Source: Mogibacterium sp.
GTDB taxonomy: Bacteria > Bacillota > Clostridia > Peptostreptococcales > Anaerovoracaceae
Length of the DNA stretch: 64,000 nucleotides
NCBI GenBank assembly: GCA_017510725.1
Contig: JAFWMD010000060.1
Location: forward strand, 1 to 64,000
Reading direction: 5' to 3'
Shown: positions 54,806 through 63,698 of the stretch, one piece after another
Numbering within the stretch: the stretch's first letter is position 1
Layout of the letters: each line of letters begins with the position of its first letter
Position numbers and translations under genes: made by a program
The notes under the pieces: generated by a model
What the model saw: the letters and a program-made list of their open reading frames with translations, nothing else
Database searches by the model: none
What the model was told of the DNA's origin: nothing

Positions 54806-55729
54806 CTACAGCCACTTCTTCTTTTTGAAAAACAGAAGGCAGGCAGCTGCAACGGCAATGCTGACTACGATCACGGCAGGATATCCGAATCGCCACTCCA
54901 GTTCCGGCATGTATCGGAAGTTCATTCCATACCATCCGACTATCAGGGTCAGTGGCATGAAGATCGTAGTGACAACCGTGAGAAGCGTCATTATCCTGTT
55001 TTGCCGCACCTCCAGCTGTGCATGATAAAGATCACGTACCTGCATCGTGTAATCACGAAGCGAAGCTGCAGAGTCGTGCCGGCGTGCTAAAAGATTCATG
55101 AACAGATGGATGTAACGCAGATTCTCCTCACTGAAAAATCCGTTCTCATTCTCCTCAAGTTCCTGTGTCATATCGATGATCTGCTCATAGTGTATCAGCA
55201 GCTTGCGGATATCACTGTGGATCTCATTGACCCTTCCAAGGTTTTCCGGTTCCAGGGTGTTCAGTATTGTATCTTCTATCTGGTTCAGTTCAGACTCATA
55301 GCGTTCCATTACCCGCAGATCATCTTCCACTATTTGTTCAAGGAAATCATACAGAAAGCGCTCCAGGCTCGGTTTCCGCCAGCGCTTTGTACGCCTGATC
55401 GAATCGATCATCTGCTCTGCCTTTCCGCTGTCATCGATAAATACAATGCCCTTTTCGTCCAGCGCAAAAGCAAAACGGTAATCCTTCGATCCGATATTCT
55501 CGCGGTCAGGAATCCGGAAAGTCCCGGTAAGAGAGTCATAGTTTACCTCTGCCTTTGTGTTGTGAATGTCACTTGCATCCAGCTCCAGCTCGATTCCCAT
55601 GTCAAACCGTTCCTGATCACGTGCCCATTCAGATGTAGTGAGAACCGCCACGTATTTATTCCCCGTCTGGTCAAACAGCTCTTCCTCTGTGCAGGGCTGT
55701 ACGGTATCTGCCAGAAGATAATAACCCAT
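54806..55729 (-). CDS. corA: CorA-family Mg2+/Co2+ transporter
   Basis: 307 residues. A large cytoplasmic alpha/beta-helical domain followed by two C-terminal helices, with the selectivity motif YGMNF before the second. It ends in a basic KKKKW tail. AAAGGGG RBS. First gene of a six-gene minus-strand run. Confidence 0.93.
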   Translation of the reverse strand: MGYYLLADTVQPCTEEELFDQTGNKYVAVLTTSEWARDQERFDMGIELELDASDIHNTKAEVNYDSLTGTFRIPDRENIGSKDYRFAFALDEKGIVFIDDSGKAEQMIDSIRRTKRWRKPSLERFLYDFLEQIVEDDLRVMERYESELNQIEDTILNTLEPENLGRVNEIHSDIRKLLIHYEQIIDMTQELEENENGFFSEENLRYIHLFMNLLARRHDSAASLRDYTMQVRDLYHAQLEVRQNRIMTLLTVVTTIFMPLTLIVGWYGMNFRYMPELEWRFGYPAVIVVSIAVAAACLLFFKKKKWL

Positions 55730-55767
55730 AAAATTACCCCTTTTCCATCAAGTATTTTCATTATTAT

Positions 55768-56148
55768 TCATATTATTATACACGGGAGACAGGGGACGGT
55801 TCTATGTCTCCCGGAATAAAAAAAGAGACAGAGAACCGTCCCCTGTCTCCCCTTGCTCCCAGGCTTTGTAGTCTGTAATTCCTTCGCCTGTGTTCGGAAC
55901 ATAATGTGAGTAAACCATGTCTGCAGCGAATGAAATGACCAGAACCATGCAGACAATGCAGTGCCGTCGATATTTCTGCCTGTCAGAACGTTATATGTAT
56001 CGTTCGTCTGTGATGTAACATATCTGTACTCAGCTCCGAAATATATAGCCACGAGGCAAAGCATCATAAGCACAAAATAATGGTGCCTTACCACCTTGCG
56101 TGCATTCTGTTTATATAAACGTCTTTTTTGAGACTTCTCTTTATTCAT
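55768..56148 (-). pseudogene. Truncated membrane-protein gene running into a REP-like element
   Basis: The open frame has 126 codons. The first ~95 look genuine: basic start, one hydrophobic helix (HYFVLMMLCLVAIYFGAEYRYV), then TSQTNDTYNVLTGRN. The last ~30 (GRQGTVLCLFFYSG...TVPCLPC) are simply the translation of the palindromic element at 55784-55851. I judge it a 3'-truncated or element-extended gene. Family not recognised. Confidence 0.55.
55784..55851. repeat. REP-like long inverted repeat
   Basis: Two 27-base arms (55784-55810 and 55825-55851) that match with one mismatch, separated by 14 bases including an A run. The core reads GAGACAGGGGACGGTTCT. I recall similar GGGACGGTTCT palindromes as dispersed elements in clostridial and other genomes; only one copy is seen here. 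It can also act as a bidirectional terminator. Confidence 0.85.
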
Positions 56149-56394
56149 ATGCAGTATCCGTTCCTAAAAAAGAGCCAGCGAGTGTATGGCGCCGGCCTGT
56201 ATTTTTCATTTTGCTGACGCATTTTTCCGTCAGCTGTTAATATTATATACAGTCGTCAGAATAGTCAATTACAATATACAAAAAGTGTTTTTCATTAAAA
56301 TCTTGTTATTTCCAGTCCAATATGTTAAGAGTTAACAATATATAATTCAAACCGTTAACACTAAGTATCAGAGATTGATTATATTGGAGAACCC

Positions 56395-57588
56395 ATGGAT
56401 ATATTTGCTAAATGCTTCGAAACAACGATAGCTGACGAGATTCGCGAAAAGGGAATATACCCTTATTTCCATGCGCTCGAGTCCAGACAGGCTACCGAAG
56501 TCATAATGGAGAGCAAGCGCCGCATCATGCTCGGCTCAAATAACTATCTCGGGCTGACATCTCATCCCGAAGTAATAGAAGCCGGGATCAATGCATACAG
56601 GGAATACGGTTCAGGCTGCTCCGGTTCGCGTTTTCTGAACGGTACATTAAATCTGCATCTGCAGCTTGAAGAAGAACTGGCTGAATTCCTGCGAAAAGAG
56701 GCTGTAATGACCTTTTCCACCGGTTTCCAGTCCAATCTCGGTATTATAAGCGCGATAGCCGGCCGCAACGATTACATAATCATGGACAGGGAGAACCACG
56801 CAAGTCTTTACGACGCATGCCGCCTCTCTTTCGGAAAGATGCTCCGTTTCCGTCACAATGACATGGAGGACCTGGAGCGTAAAATCAATAAAGTTCCGGA
56901 AAACGCGGGTTGCCTGATAGTCACTGACGGTGTCTTCTCCATGGGCGGCGACATTGCGAATCTGCCTGAGATCTGCAGGCTGGCAAAGCAATACAATGCG
57001 CGTGTAATGGTAGACGATGCTCATGGTCTCGGTGTTATTGGCGAAGGCGGACGCGGAACAGCCAGCTATTACGGTCTGGAAGATGACGTGGATATCTATA
57101 TGGGAACCTTCTCCAAATCCCTGGCATCCCTGGGAGGATATATGGCGGCATCAAGCCGTATCGTCGACTATGTGAAGCATTCCTCAAGGCCATTCATCTT
57201 TTCCGCCTCAATCACCCCGGCCAACTGTGCTTCGGCTCTGACCGCTTTGAGGATACTGAAAGAACATCCTGAACTTCCGGAAACACTGCAGAGAAGAGCT
57301 CTTTTCATGCGCAAAAAACTGCATGAGTACAATATACGGATGAAGGAATCCAACGGAGAAAGGATCCCTATCATTCCGATCTACACCTATAAGCCGATTA
57401 CTACGCTGACCATAGCTAAGGAGCTGTATGACCGCGGTGTTTACGTAAATCCATCATTGCCGCCTGCTACTGCACCGGACGAGTGCCTCCTGCGGACAAG
57501 CCTGATGGCAACACATACCGAAGAGCAGATAGAAAAAGCAGTCGCTATCATCGCAGAAGTGCTACACAAACATAAAATCGGTATTTAA
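56395..57588 (+). CDS. Alpha-oxoamine synthase, serine-palmitoyltransferase-like
   Basis: 397 residues, PLP enzyme joining an amino acid to an acyl-CoA. PLP lysine in MGTFSKSLASLGGYMA, Asp-His in VDDAHGLGVIGEGGRG. Several segments follow Bacteroidota serine palmitoyltransferase as I remember it: GIYPYFHALE, YGSGCSGSRFLNGTLNLHLQLE, RNDYIIMDRENHASL, FSMGGDIANLPEICRLAKQYNA, FIFSASITPA, MATHTEEQIE. KBL and BioF are the alternatives; no biotin or threonine genes are adjacent. Product could be a 3-keto-sphinganine-like base. Probable horizontal acquisition. Confidence 0.82.
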   Translation: MDIFAKCFETTIADEIREKGIYPYFHALESRQATEVIMESKRRIMLGSNNYLGLTSHPEVIEAGINAYREYGSGCSGSRFLNGTLNLHLQLEEELAEFLRKEAVMTFSTGFQSNLGIISAIAGRNDYIIMDRENHASLYDACRLSFGKMLRFRHNDMEDLERKINKVPENAGCLIVTDGVFSMGGDIANLPEICRLAKQYNARVMVDDAHGLGVIGEGGRGTASYYGLEDDVDIYMGTFSKSLASLGGYMAASSRIVDYVKHSSRPFIFSASITPANCASALTALRILKEHPELPETLQRRALFMRKKLHEYNIRMKESNGERIPIIPIYTYKPITTLTIAKELYDRGVYVNPSLPPATAPDECLLRTSLMATHTEEQIEKAVAIIAEVLHKHKIGI

Positions 57589-58649
57589 ATACAAAGTTCG
57601 AGCAGCGCTGTTTTGCATTCATGAATTATCAACTGTTTAGTCCCGTTGGATAATTTAGTATTTGCTTTGGCTTTGTTCATTATTTCGACTATTCCGTCTG
57701 CATCATTGTTTACGAAACATTTGTCGATGTTGTTCAACTGGTTTATAATTCCGTTTTCGTCTTTCTCTTCTCTGAAAACTGTGTCAGGGCTGTTACCGAA
57801 AAATTTACGGTAGTTGTCGATCTTATCCTCATCAAGAAGATAGTTTCTGGCTTCTCTTCCGAACATCTGCTTCCTGTCCTGCAAAACGTCTTTATCTCGC
57901 TGCATCTCCCTCTTCATCGCCCGGATTTTGGATTTAAGGAAAGACGTTCCTTTGATGAATACTGCATAATCCTCAAATACGGAAGGATCATCGAAATAGA
58001 GGTATATCCAGATTCCGTCTATGATATATTTCTTTTCTTTATGATGCTTTGAATACTCCATTGCAAAATCAACGAAGTCTATAAACACCTTATCTTCATA
58101 TTCTTCCTTAGGGATGCTGTCTCTCTCAGCAACACCGATATAATACTTCGCTCCCTCACCTGTAAAGAAGCTGTAGAACATATCAGAATAATTCTTAAGC
58201 TCATCCATTGTGAAATGATCCTTGACGAGGAGCAAATCATCAAGTTCAAGATGATCGATGTAATCCCCATCAAGAGCTTTTGCCATCATGGATTTTCCGC
58301 TTCCCGAATGGCCGAGAATAAAGCATATGTTTGTATCACCTGAATTGAAGCTGTCTTCCTTATAGTAAAGATCAGGTTCTGAAACCACGTACTTTTCATT
58401 CGGAAGCGGCCAATCGGCAAACATGTCGCTGTCGGCTCTCAGTTTATCTTTCACAATGAAATACATTTCAGGTACAATGTGCCCTAAGAACTCATTTGAA
58501 TAATAGTTGGAGAATCGTTTCTGTTTTTTAGGAAGTGTTTTATACCTGGCGAAAACTCTGTTCAGCTCATTCAGTGTAGCTATATTTTCAGTTATTATGG
58601 CAAGTGACGGGTCATGCACTGCCTGCTCCAGTTCTGTATATTTTTCCAT
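57585..58649 (-). CDS. P-loop ATPase/kinase-like protein, unknown function
   Basis: 354 residues from ATG 58647-58649 (AGGGAG upstream). Walker A in CFILGHSGSGKSMMAKAL (about 115), then LELDDLL and later KKYIIDGIWIYLYFDD resemble small-molecule or zeta-type kinases. The flanking helical regions are not recognised. Its stop overlaps the convergent alpha-oxoamine synthase stop by 4 bases. Confidence 0.7.
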   Translation of the reverse strand: MEKYTELEQAVHDPSLAIITENIATLNELNRVFARYKTLPKKQKRFSNYYSNEFLGHIVPEMYFIVKDKLRADSDMFADWPLPNEKYVVSEPDLYYKEDSFNSGDTNICFILGHSGSGKSMMAKALDGDYIDHLELDDLLLVKDHFTMDELKNYSDMFYSFFTGEGAKYYIGVAERDSIPKEEYEDKVFIDFVDFAMEYSKHHKEKKYIIDGIWIYLYFDDPSVFEDYAVFIKGTSFLKSKIRAMKREMQRDKDVLQDRKQMFGREARNYLLDEDKIDNYRKFFGNSPDTVFREEKDENGIINQLNNIDKCFVNNDADGIVEIMNKAKANTKLSNGTKQLIIHECKTALLELCI

Positions 58650-58709
58650 ATTTTTCTTCTCCCTCACAAAATTGCACTTAAAACTGTTTTTCCTGCTTGC
58701 TATAAAATA

Positions 58710-59576
58710 TCATTTCCATTTTTTGAGTTCCCCGAGGCAATCTCCGTTCAGATAAACATAAGGTCCTGCATCTCCCTCACTGCCATAGTATTCATTCCTG
58801 TCAGCGAGCAAACTGAAAAGCTGATCCGTATCGCTTACAAGTATCGCCTGATATGGCTGCTCAAATGCGAGCTTTTCTATGAACAGATAAATGTCCTCGG
58901 CTTGCTTTACAAGGACTCCCGTATGGCCTGTAAATGTTTGATTGAAATCAGGATCATATACAACGATACTGACAAGTGAAACATTTTCATTGCTGATCCT
59001 TAGCCCATACTGGTTCCACATGTTTCCGAAAACTTCCGAAGGATCCTCATTTTCTCCGGGAGCCCTGTCTCCGAACAGCGTTGTGAAAAGATCGAGATTC
59101 TTCCTTATTACCTCATATCTTTCAGTGTTTTCTATGGCATCAACATCAAACATAAGATATGTTCCGGTGTACTCACTGTCAGTTTTATCAGCTGTGATGA
59201 TTCCGTCAAGGAGCAGCATTGCAGTCATCCTGCAGTCAGCATCAGAATAGTCATGATGTTTTTCCCAGCCATCTGCGCAGGCTGCAAGATCAGGAGTATT
59301 TGCTCCGGGCTGCATCCACTTATCTGAAAGAGCGGCTTCATCACCCGCAGATCCTGCAAAATCCAGAACCCAGTCATAAAACGTGGCTGTGTTGGACAGG
59401 CCGGCTGCGTTCAGGTCATCACATACCTCTGCCGATGTCTGACCGCCTGCCATGTTAGTAACAGCAGGCATGACAGACCGGGCATCATCTGTGTCATCTA
59501 CATTATTAGCACTGCAGCCGGGCAGAACCGAAAGTGTTAAGCATATTATCAGTAACAGTAAAATGTTTCTCTTCAT
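58710..59576 (-). CDS. Lipoprotein, DUF4300-like
   Basis: 288 residues. Signal sequence KRNILLLLIICLTLSVLPGC, lipobox Cys21. The mature part resembles DUF4300 proteins as I remember them (FYDWVLDFAG, CRMTAMLLLDG, DPSEVFGNMWNQYGL). Surface-anchored, function unknown. Confidence 0.75.
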   Translation of the reverse strand: MKRNILLLLIICLTLSVLPGCSANNVDDTDDARSVMPAVTNMAGGQTSAEVCDDLNAAGLSNTATFYDWVLDFAGSAGDEAALSDKWMQPGANTPDLAACADGWEKHHDYSDADCRMTAMLLLDGIITADKTDSEYTGTYLMFDVDAIENTERYEVIRKNLDLFTTLFGDRAPGENEDPSEVFGNMWNQYGLRISNENVSLVSIVVYDPDFNQTFTGHTGVLVKQAEDIYLFIEKLAFEQPYQAILVSDTDQLFSLLADRNEYYGSEGDAGPYVYLNGDCLGELKKWK

Positions 59577-59670
59577 CTGAATTACCAGCTTTATCTCTTA
59601 GAATGAAGACATGGATCATGTTTTCCCTTGCAGTCTGCCGAACGGCAGGCAAATGCTTTGCATTTAGCTA

Positions 59671-59913
59671 TCATATTATTGTTTTCAGATAAGACACCCC
59701 GTTGATCGCCCATTCATCTTCAATGCTCAGAGTATCTTCCAGAGTCTCCCCCGGCTCCATCCATGATTCAAGGATAATATTGAAGTTTCTGTTTGATTTA
59801 ATTCGGCACTCCTCATAACATCTGCGAGCATCCAGCCTGCCCGTTCCCAGACTTGCTCCTGTGATTTTGAGACCGCCTCCGCCGTTGTATCTTCTTATCA
59901 CATAATCTTTCAC
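59671..59913 (-). CDS. Small hypothetical protein
   Basis: 80 residues from GTG 59913, with a weak AGGG upstream. Gly-rich start, then NIILESWMEPGETLEDTLSIEDEWAINGVSY. No family recognised. It may be a domain remnant. Confidence 0.4.
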   Translation of the reverse strand: MKDYVIRRYNGGGGLKITGASLGTGRLDARRCYEECRIKSNRNFNIILESWMEPGETLEDTLSIEDEWAINGVSYLKTII

Positions 59914-60006
59914 GTGCAGGCAGACCCTATTTTATTTGTTACTGCCATCGGCATTCTCCCTTTGTTTTTTAAAGGTTGTGAAAAGTATTCAGATTCTGAA
60001 TGAGTA

Positions 60007-60564
60007 CTATTTATTATTCCTGACATGCTCAAGTATCATGTTGAGTGCATTGTCAGGATGCTCATTTATATATGTAAGTATCTCCTCATATATCATTTCT
60101 TCTGTAACTTCGTCCAGACTGTCTATATATTTCCGCCCCTCTTCATCATCAAAATACGTTGTGGAATTGGCAATACCGATCTCTTCCATTATTGATATCA
60201 GTTTATTGCCTGTCTCTTCATCAAGAGCTTTCCAGTCCATAAGAAGCTGCGTAAAGTCGTAAGCATTGAGTGGTTTGTCAGGCTTGGTGTAAGGAGCGCA
60301 TTCATAATCTATTACCGTCTCAACATAATCTTCATATGTTCTCGGCAAGTCATTTTCCAGATGATGCGGCTGAGTATTAACATGCATTTCCTGCGCAGTT
60401 TTCTGATCCATGAAAAGATACATTATCATTTTGTCCATATCATGGACAGCCGCCCGCCTGAGCATTTCAGTCTTTAGCGCCGGCTCCCGGATATATTTGT
60501 GCACGCAGTATTCAAATGCTTTTCTGTGCCTGTATGTGTAAATGCACCATTTCAGGTTTTTCAT
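60007..60564 (-). CDS. DUF5662-like protein
   Basis: 185 residues. His/Asp-rich helical protein: YTYRHRKAFEYCVHKY, RRAAVHDMDKMIMYLF and QPHHLEND suggest a metal-binding HD-like arrangement, as in DUF5662 proteins from memory. AAGAAGGA RBS. 13 bases after the tyrosine phosphatase gene. Confidence 0.65.
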   Translation of the reverse strand: MKNLKWCIYTYRHRKAFEYCVHKYIREPALKTEMLRRAAVHDMDKMIMYLFMDQKTAQEMHVNTQPHHLENDLPRTYEDYVETVIDYECAPYTKPDKPLNAYDFTQLLMDWKALDEETGNKLISIMEEIGIANSTTYFDDEEGRKYIDSLDEVTEEMIYEEILTYINEHPDNALNMILEHVRNNK

Positions 60565-60577
60565 TTGTATTCCTTCT

Positions 60578-61357
60578 TTACTCGAGATACATGTTTCTCA
60601 TTCTTGCGATGTCTTCTTCGGATACACCGAGCCCCTCGGTCAGGAATCCCCTGAAGTCTCCGTATTTATTCTTAATGCAGTCAAATGCGGCTTCGAGATA
60701 TTCTCTCCTCGCACTGAACATATATCTTAGAGCACTTTCTGTGTTCTGATCACCGTTGCCGGTCATTTTGAAAAACATGCCGACCATTCTGTTGATATCA
60801 TCCTCTATATAATCATTTGTCTTCAGATAGTTCCGAATTATAGTTTCTCTGTCAACACCAAGCATTTCCAGCACAATGGCCGCAGCAAATCCTGCCCTGT
60901 CCTTACCCGCAGTGCAGTGCCAGAGAATTGCCTTTTCCCTGCCATCCAGCAATAAATCTACAAATTGTCTGTACCCTTTCAGCGCTGACTCAGATATCAC
61001 AAAGCTCTCATACGTTCTGCACATATACCTGAACGCTCCGTCAGGGTCATTGACCAGCATCATAAAAGCTTCTTCATCAGATTTCTGATCTCTGCTTACT
61101 CCGGCAGCAAGATCTTCAATTACAGGGATATGAAAGCTTTCTACTCCCTCGATATCGGGATCCGGTGATTCGCTTATCTCATTGTCACTCCGAAAATCCA
61201 CTACAACAGAAACGGCCTCACCAATTTTGCGTATATCTTCCTCGGAACCTATGCCCAGCCTTCCGCTTCGTATAAGTCTTCCGTAGGCGATATGTTTTCC
61301 ATCTGTCGTAGCTATTCCGCCAAGATCTCTTGTATTATTAAGTCTTTCAAATTCCAT
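60578..61357 (-). CDS. Tyrosine-protein phosphatase (DSP/PTP-like)
   Basis: 259 residues. The phosphate loop WHCTAGKDRAGFAAA (CX5R) identifies the large bacterial PTP family. FERLNNTRDLGGI at the start and VVDFRSDNEI also fit. Substrate may be phosphotyrosine or phosphoinositide. GGAAAG RBS. Confidence 0.9.
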   Translation of the reverse strand: MEFERLNNTRDLGGIATTDGKHIAYGRLIRSGRLGIGSEEDIRKIGEAVSVVVDFRSDNEISESPDPDIEGVESFHIPVIEDLAAGVSRDQKSDEEAFMMLVNDPDGAFRYMCRTYESFVISESALKGYRQFVDLLLDGREKAILWHCTAGKDRAGFAAAIVLEMLGVDRETIIRNYLKTNDYIEDDINRMVGMFFKMTGNGDQNTESALRYMFSARREYLEAAFDCIKNKYGDFRGFLTEGLGVSEEDIARMRNMYLE

Positions 61358-61452
61358 ATCAATACTTTCCTATTCAAAATACAGCAGGCCTCCGGAAGGC
61401 TCATGGTCCATAGTGATTTCTTACTCATTGCGGGTCCGATCACAGTTCGTTT

Positions 61453-61761
61453 TCAGACAGGTATTCTTTTTTCCCTGATCAGCTGCTCACCGTCATTGTT
61501 CTTGAATACTTTGATCATGCAGCCGCTTATCATCGGGTTGAGATCAAGACCCAGTTCGATGGAGCGGGTATCTGTTTTGAAACCGTAGCAGCGTTTTCCG
61601 CTGCCGATTGCGATGCCAAGTTCCACGCAGGCTCCTTCGTCAGGGACGCGGCCATCCAGATTCATAAAGAGAATATCAGCCTTTTTTACTTCGGAGGGGT
61701 CCAGATCATGGAAATGTCCTCCTCCTTGTTTTACAATTCGATTTTTTCGATTTGATAACAA
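61453..61761 (-). pseudogene. 5'-truncated nucleoside 2-deoxyribosyltransferase
   Basis: The frame encodes only the C-terminal two thirds of the fold: DILFMNLDGRVPDEGACVELGIAIGSGKRCYGFKTDTRS. The expected IYxAGPxF beginning is missing, and the only start is an upstream TTG with no RBS. The frame is the same as that of the sirtuin gene just upstream, separated by its TAG stop. A strong AAGGAGGAGG inside leads to an out-of-frame ATG. A deletion has probably removed the start. Confidence 0.65.
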
Positions 61762-61764
61762 TAA

Positions 61765-62763
61765 CTACAGTGTATATTCTTTAAGCACCTCACCCACATC
61801 GCCGCTTATGCAGATCGACTGTCCTGCGATCTGCTCAGGTGCGTATGACTCATTGTAATTGAGGCATGCATAGACAGCATCAGGGTTATCATATGTCATT
61901 GTCCAGAACGGGAATTTGATTATCACAGGTGTGTTACTGCCCACTCCAAGCTCCATATACAGCACATGCCCGCTCTCATGTTTTCTCAGGAAGCGCGCAT
62001 AATTCGCTGATGCTTCATGCCACCCTTCGTCTTCGACAAAGCTGTCGTCTGCTCTCAGGTTGGTCGTAACATTACTCCCATCATCCGGGCACTTTGGAAT
62101 CAGGTCCGAAGGTATCCTCATCAGCAGCTTACGGTCTTCAGGTACACCGAACACTCCATTTTCATCCTTAATGAAGCCCTGTGCTTCCATCGCTTTCATT
62201 ACCCACTCTTCATTATCATAGGTCTTCTGATTTGATGCCCTGACACTTTGGAACAGGCCATAGTCTCCCTGAGTGTAGAACAGTCTCGACTTATCGAAGC
62301 CGGCTCTCTGGAACTGGTGGTCTACGTTAGTGGTGATCACGAAATAGTCATTGTCTTTTACCAGTTCAAGAAGCTGTTTATAAACAGGCTTCGGAGCATC
62401 AATATATCGATTGAAATATATATGTCGAGCCCACCAGGCCCAGAATGTTTCCGCATCCGGGAATGGATAGAATCCGCCGGAGTACATATCCGTTATTCCG
62501 AACTTACGGGCAAAATCAAAGAAGTATCTGTCGAAACGTTCCCCGCTGTACGTAAAGCCTGCTGATGTCGAGAGCCCCGCTCCTGCGCCGATGACGATTG
62601 CATCCGCTGTATATATCTCTTCTCTGAGTCTGGCGATATCAGCTGCTCTGTCACCGCTGCCATAATAAATACCGCGAAATCTGCCTGCACCCGCAGTGCC
62701 TTTTCTTATACTCTCAAGATAACCGTTCGGCCTTGAGTCTTTCAATCCCTCTATTATTCTCAT
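61765..62763 (-). CDS. Class M sirtuin (SirTM-like ADP-ribosyltransferase)
   Basis: 332 residues from ATG 62761-62763 (AGAAGG upstream). NAD-binding GAGAGLSTSAGFTYSGERFDRYFFDF, DMYSGGFYPF, FWAWWARHIYFNRY and TTNVDHQFQRAG are typical of the SirTM group. Where classical sirtuins have the catalytic His (LHG), this reads TQGDYG, so Gln replaces His, as in SirTM. Known SirTMs ADP-ribosylate a lipoylated GcvH-like protein and sit beside a macrodomain and lipoate ligase; none of these is adjacent here. Confidence 0.87.
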   Translation of the reverse strand: MRIIEGLKDSRPNGYLESIRKGTAGAGRFRGIYYGSGDRAADIARLREEIYTADAIVIGAGAGLSTSAGFTYSGERFDRYFFDFARKFGITDMYSGGFYPFPDAETFWAWWARHIYFNRYIDAPKPVYKQLLELVKDNDYFVITTNVDHQFQRAGFDKSRLFYTQGDYGLFQSVRASNQKTYDNEEWVMKAMEAQGFIKDENGVFGVPEDRKLLMRIPSDLIPKCPDDGSNVTTNLRADDSFVEDEGWHEASANYARFLRKHESGHVLYMELGVGSNTPVIIKFPFWTMTYDNPDAVYACLNYNESYAPEQIAGQSICISGDVGEVLKEYTL

Positions 62764-62873
62764 ATGGTCACCTTCTCTCCACAGCGCCTGCCGGGCACAC
62801 ATTCATTCTCAGCCGGGATATATTCCTGCACTTATAATGCGGAACTGTATCTGGTCTTTGCTTGCTCATTCTT

Positions 62874-63239
62874 TCATACTATCGTATATCCTTCTTTTCT
62901 GAGAGCATCTATTGCCCTGTCGAAGTTCTCTGATTTGACCAGTATATAGTCTGTGTTGTATGTTGACACAGCAAATATTCCTATCTGATTATCCGCAAGG
63001 ATCCCCGAAATCTTTGATAATATCCCTATAAGTGAGAAGTCAAGCACGCCCTGGATCCTGAAGCATTTCCACCCGTCGTCACGCTCCGTTGTGCAGTCCG
63101 GAGTGTCTTCTGTTTTGCATACCAGGGACAACTCTTCATCAGTCTTGCCAATGAAATAGAAGTCCTTTCCAAGATCCAGCATCGAAGGATCATCTATCTT
63201 GCATACTGTGAGCTCATAATCAAATATTTTTAGTTCCAT
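62874..63239 (-). CDS. ACT-domain protein
   Basis: 121 residues from ATG 63237-63239 (AGGAG upstream). Two tandem ACT-like halves: ELTVCKIDDPSMLDL...FYFIGKTDEELSLVC and VLDFSLIGILSKISGILADNQIGIFAVSTYNTDYILVK, as in small stand-alone amino-acid-sensing proteins (CASTOR-like). Ligand unknown. Confidence 0.88.
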   Translation of the reverse strand: MELKIFDYELTVCKIDDPSMLDLGKDFYFIGKTDEELSLVCKTEDTPDCTTERDDGWKCFRIQGVLDFSLIGILSKISGILADNQIGIFAVSTYNTDYILVKSENFDRAIDALRKEGYTIV

Positions 63240-63309
63240 CACAACTCTCCTAAATAAATATGCACCGCCTTCCATGTCTTCTAAGGCCTGGCGAAATGGT
63301 CAATCTTAT

Positions 63310-63684
63310 CTATTTCACTTTTCCGCAATAAGCTTTTATCGCTCTGGCTGCGAATTCTGCAGTCCCTTCTCCGGCTGCTGCATTTATATTCTTCGTGAAT
63401 TCTCCGCCGCTTTCGTATGCTTCACCAAGTCCCGAAAGGATAACGTCAGTGCAGGTGTAATAGTGAGCTGTGATAAAATCCTGCAGTTTTCTGACCAGAG
63501 CCTGCGCTTCATCAGAAGCTGCAGACTGATCCCTCATCTCACCGAACTCACCAAAAATAGCCATCATTTTGTCAGCGATCACATTGTGGTCTTCCTGCGT
63601 ATACCCTTTTGTTTTCTCTTCATATTCTTTATATGCAGAGGTGTCTCCCCATAGCTTTTTTGCCTGTTTCTCGTATTCAGTCAT
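63310..63684 (-). CDS. Stand-alone TipAS-type ligand-binding domain
   Basis: 124 residues from ATG 63682-63684 (GAGG upstream). KQAKKLWGDTSAYKEYEEKTKGY and the following helices match the TipAS antibiotic-recognition domain of MerR-family TipA regulators. The MerR DNA-binding half is absent, and there is no sign of it upstream. Could sequester thiopeptide-like drugs, as TipAS does, or be a remnant. Confidence 0.75.
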   Translation of the reverse strand: MTEYEKQAKKLWGDTSAYKEYEEKTKGYTQEDHNVIADKMMAIFGEFGEMRDQSAASDEAQALVRKLQDFITAHYYTCTDVILSGLGEAYESGGEFTKNINAAAGEGTAEFAARAIKAYCGKVK

Positions 63685-63698
63685 TTTTCTCAACCTCA

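Noticed and set aside
61690..61761. Programmed frameshift starting at the ATG behind AAGGAGGAGG
   Set aside because: That frame stops after seven codons, before the A-rich run that would be needed for slippage.
61759..61770. Amber readthrough (pyrrolysine) joining the sirtuin and the deoxyribosyltransferase
   Set aside because: No sign of pyl genes here, and the second domain lacks its beginning. A deletion explains the in-frame junction more simply.
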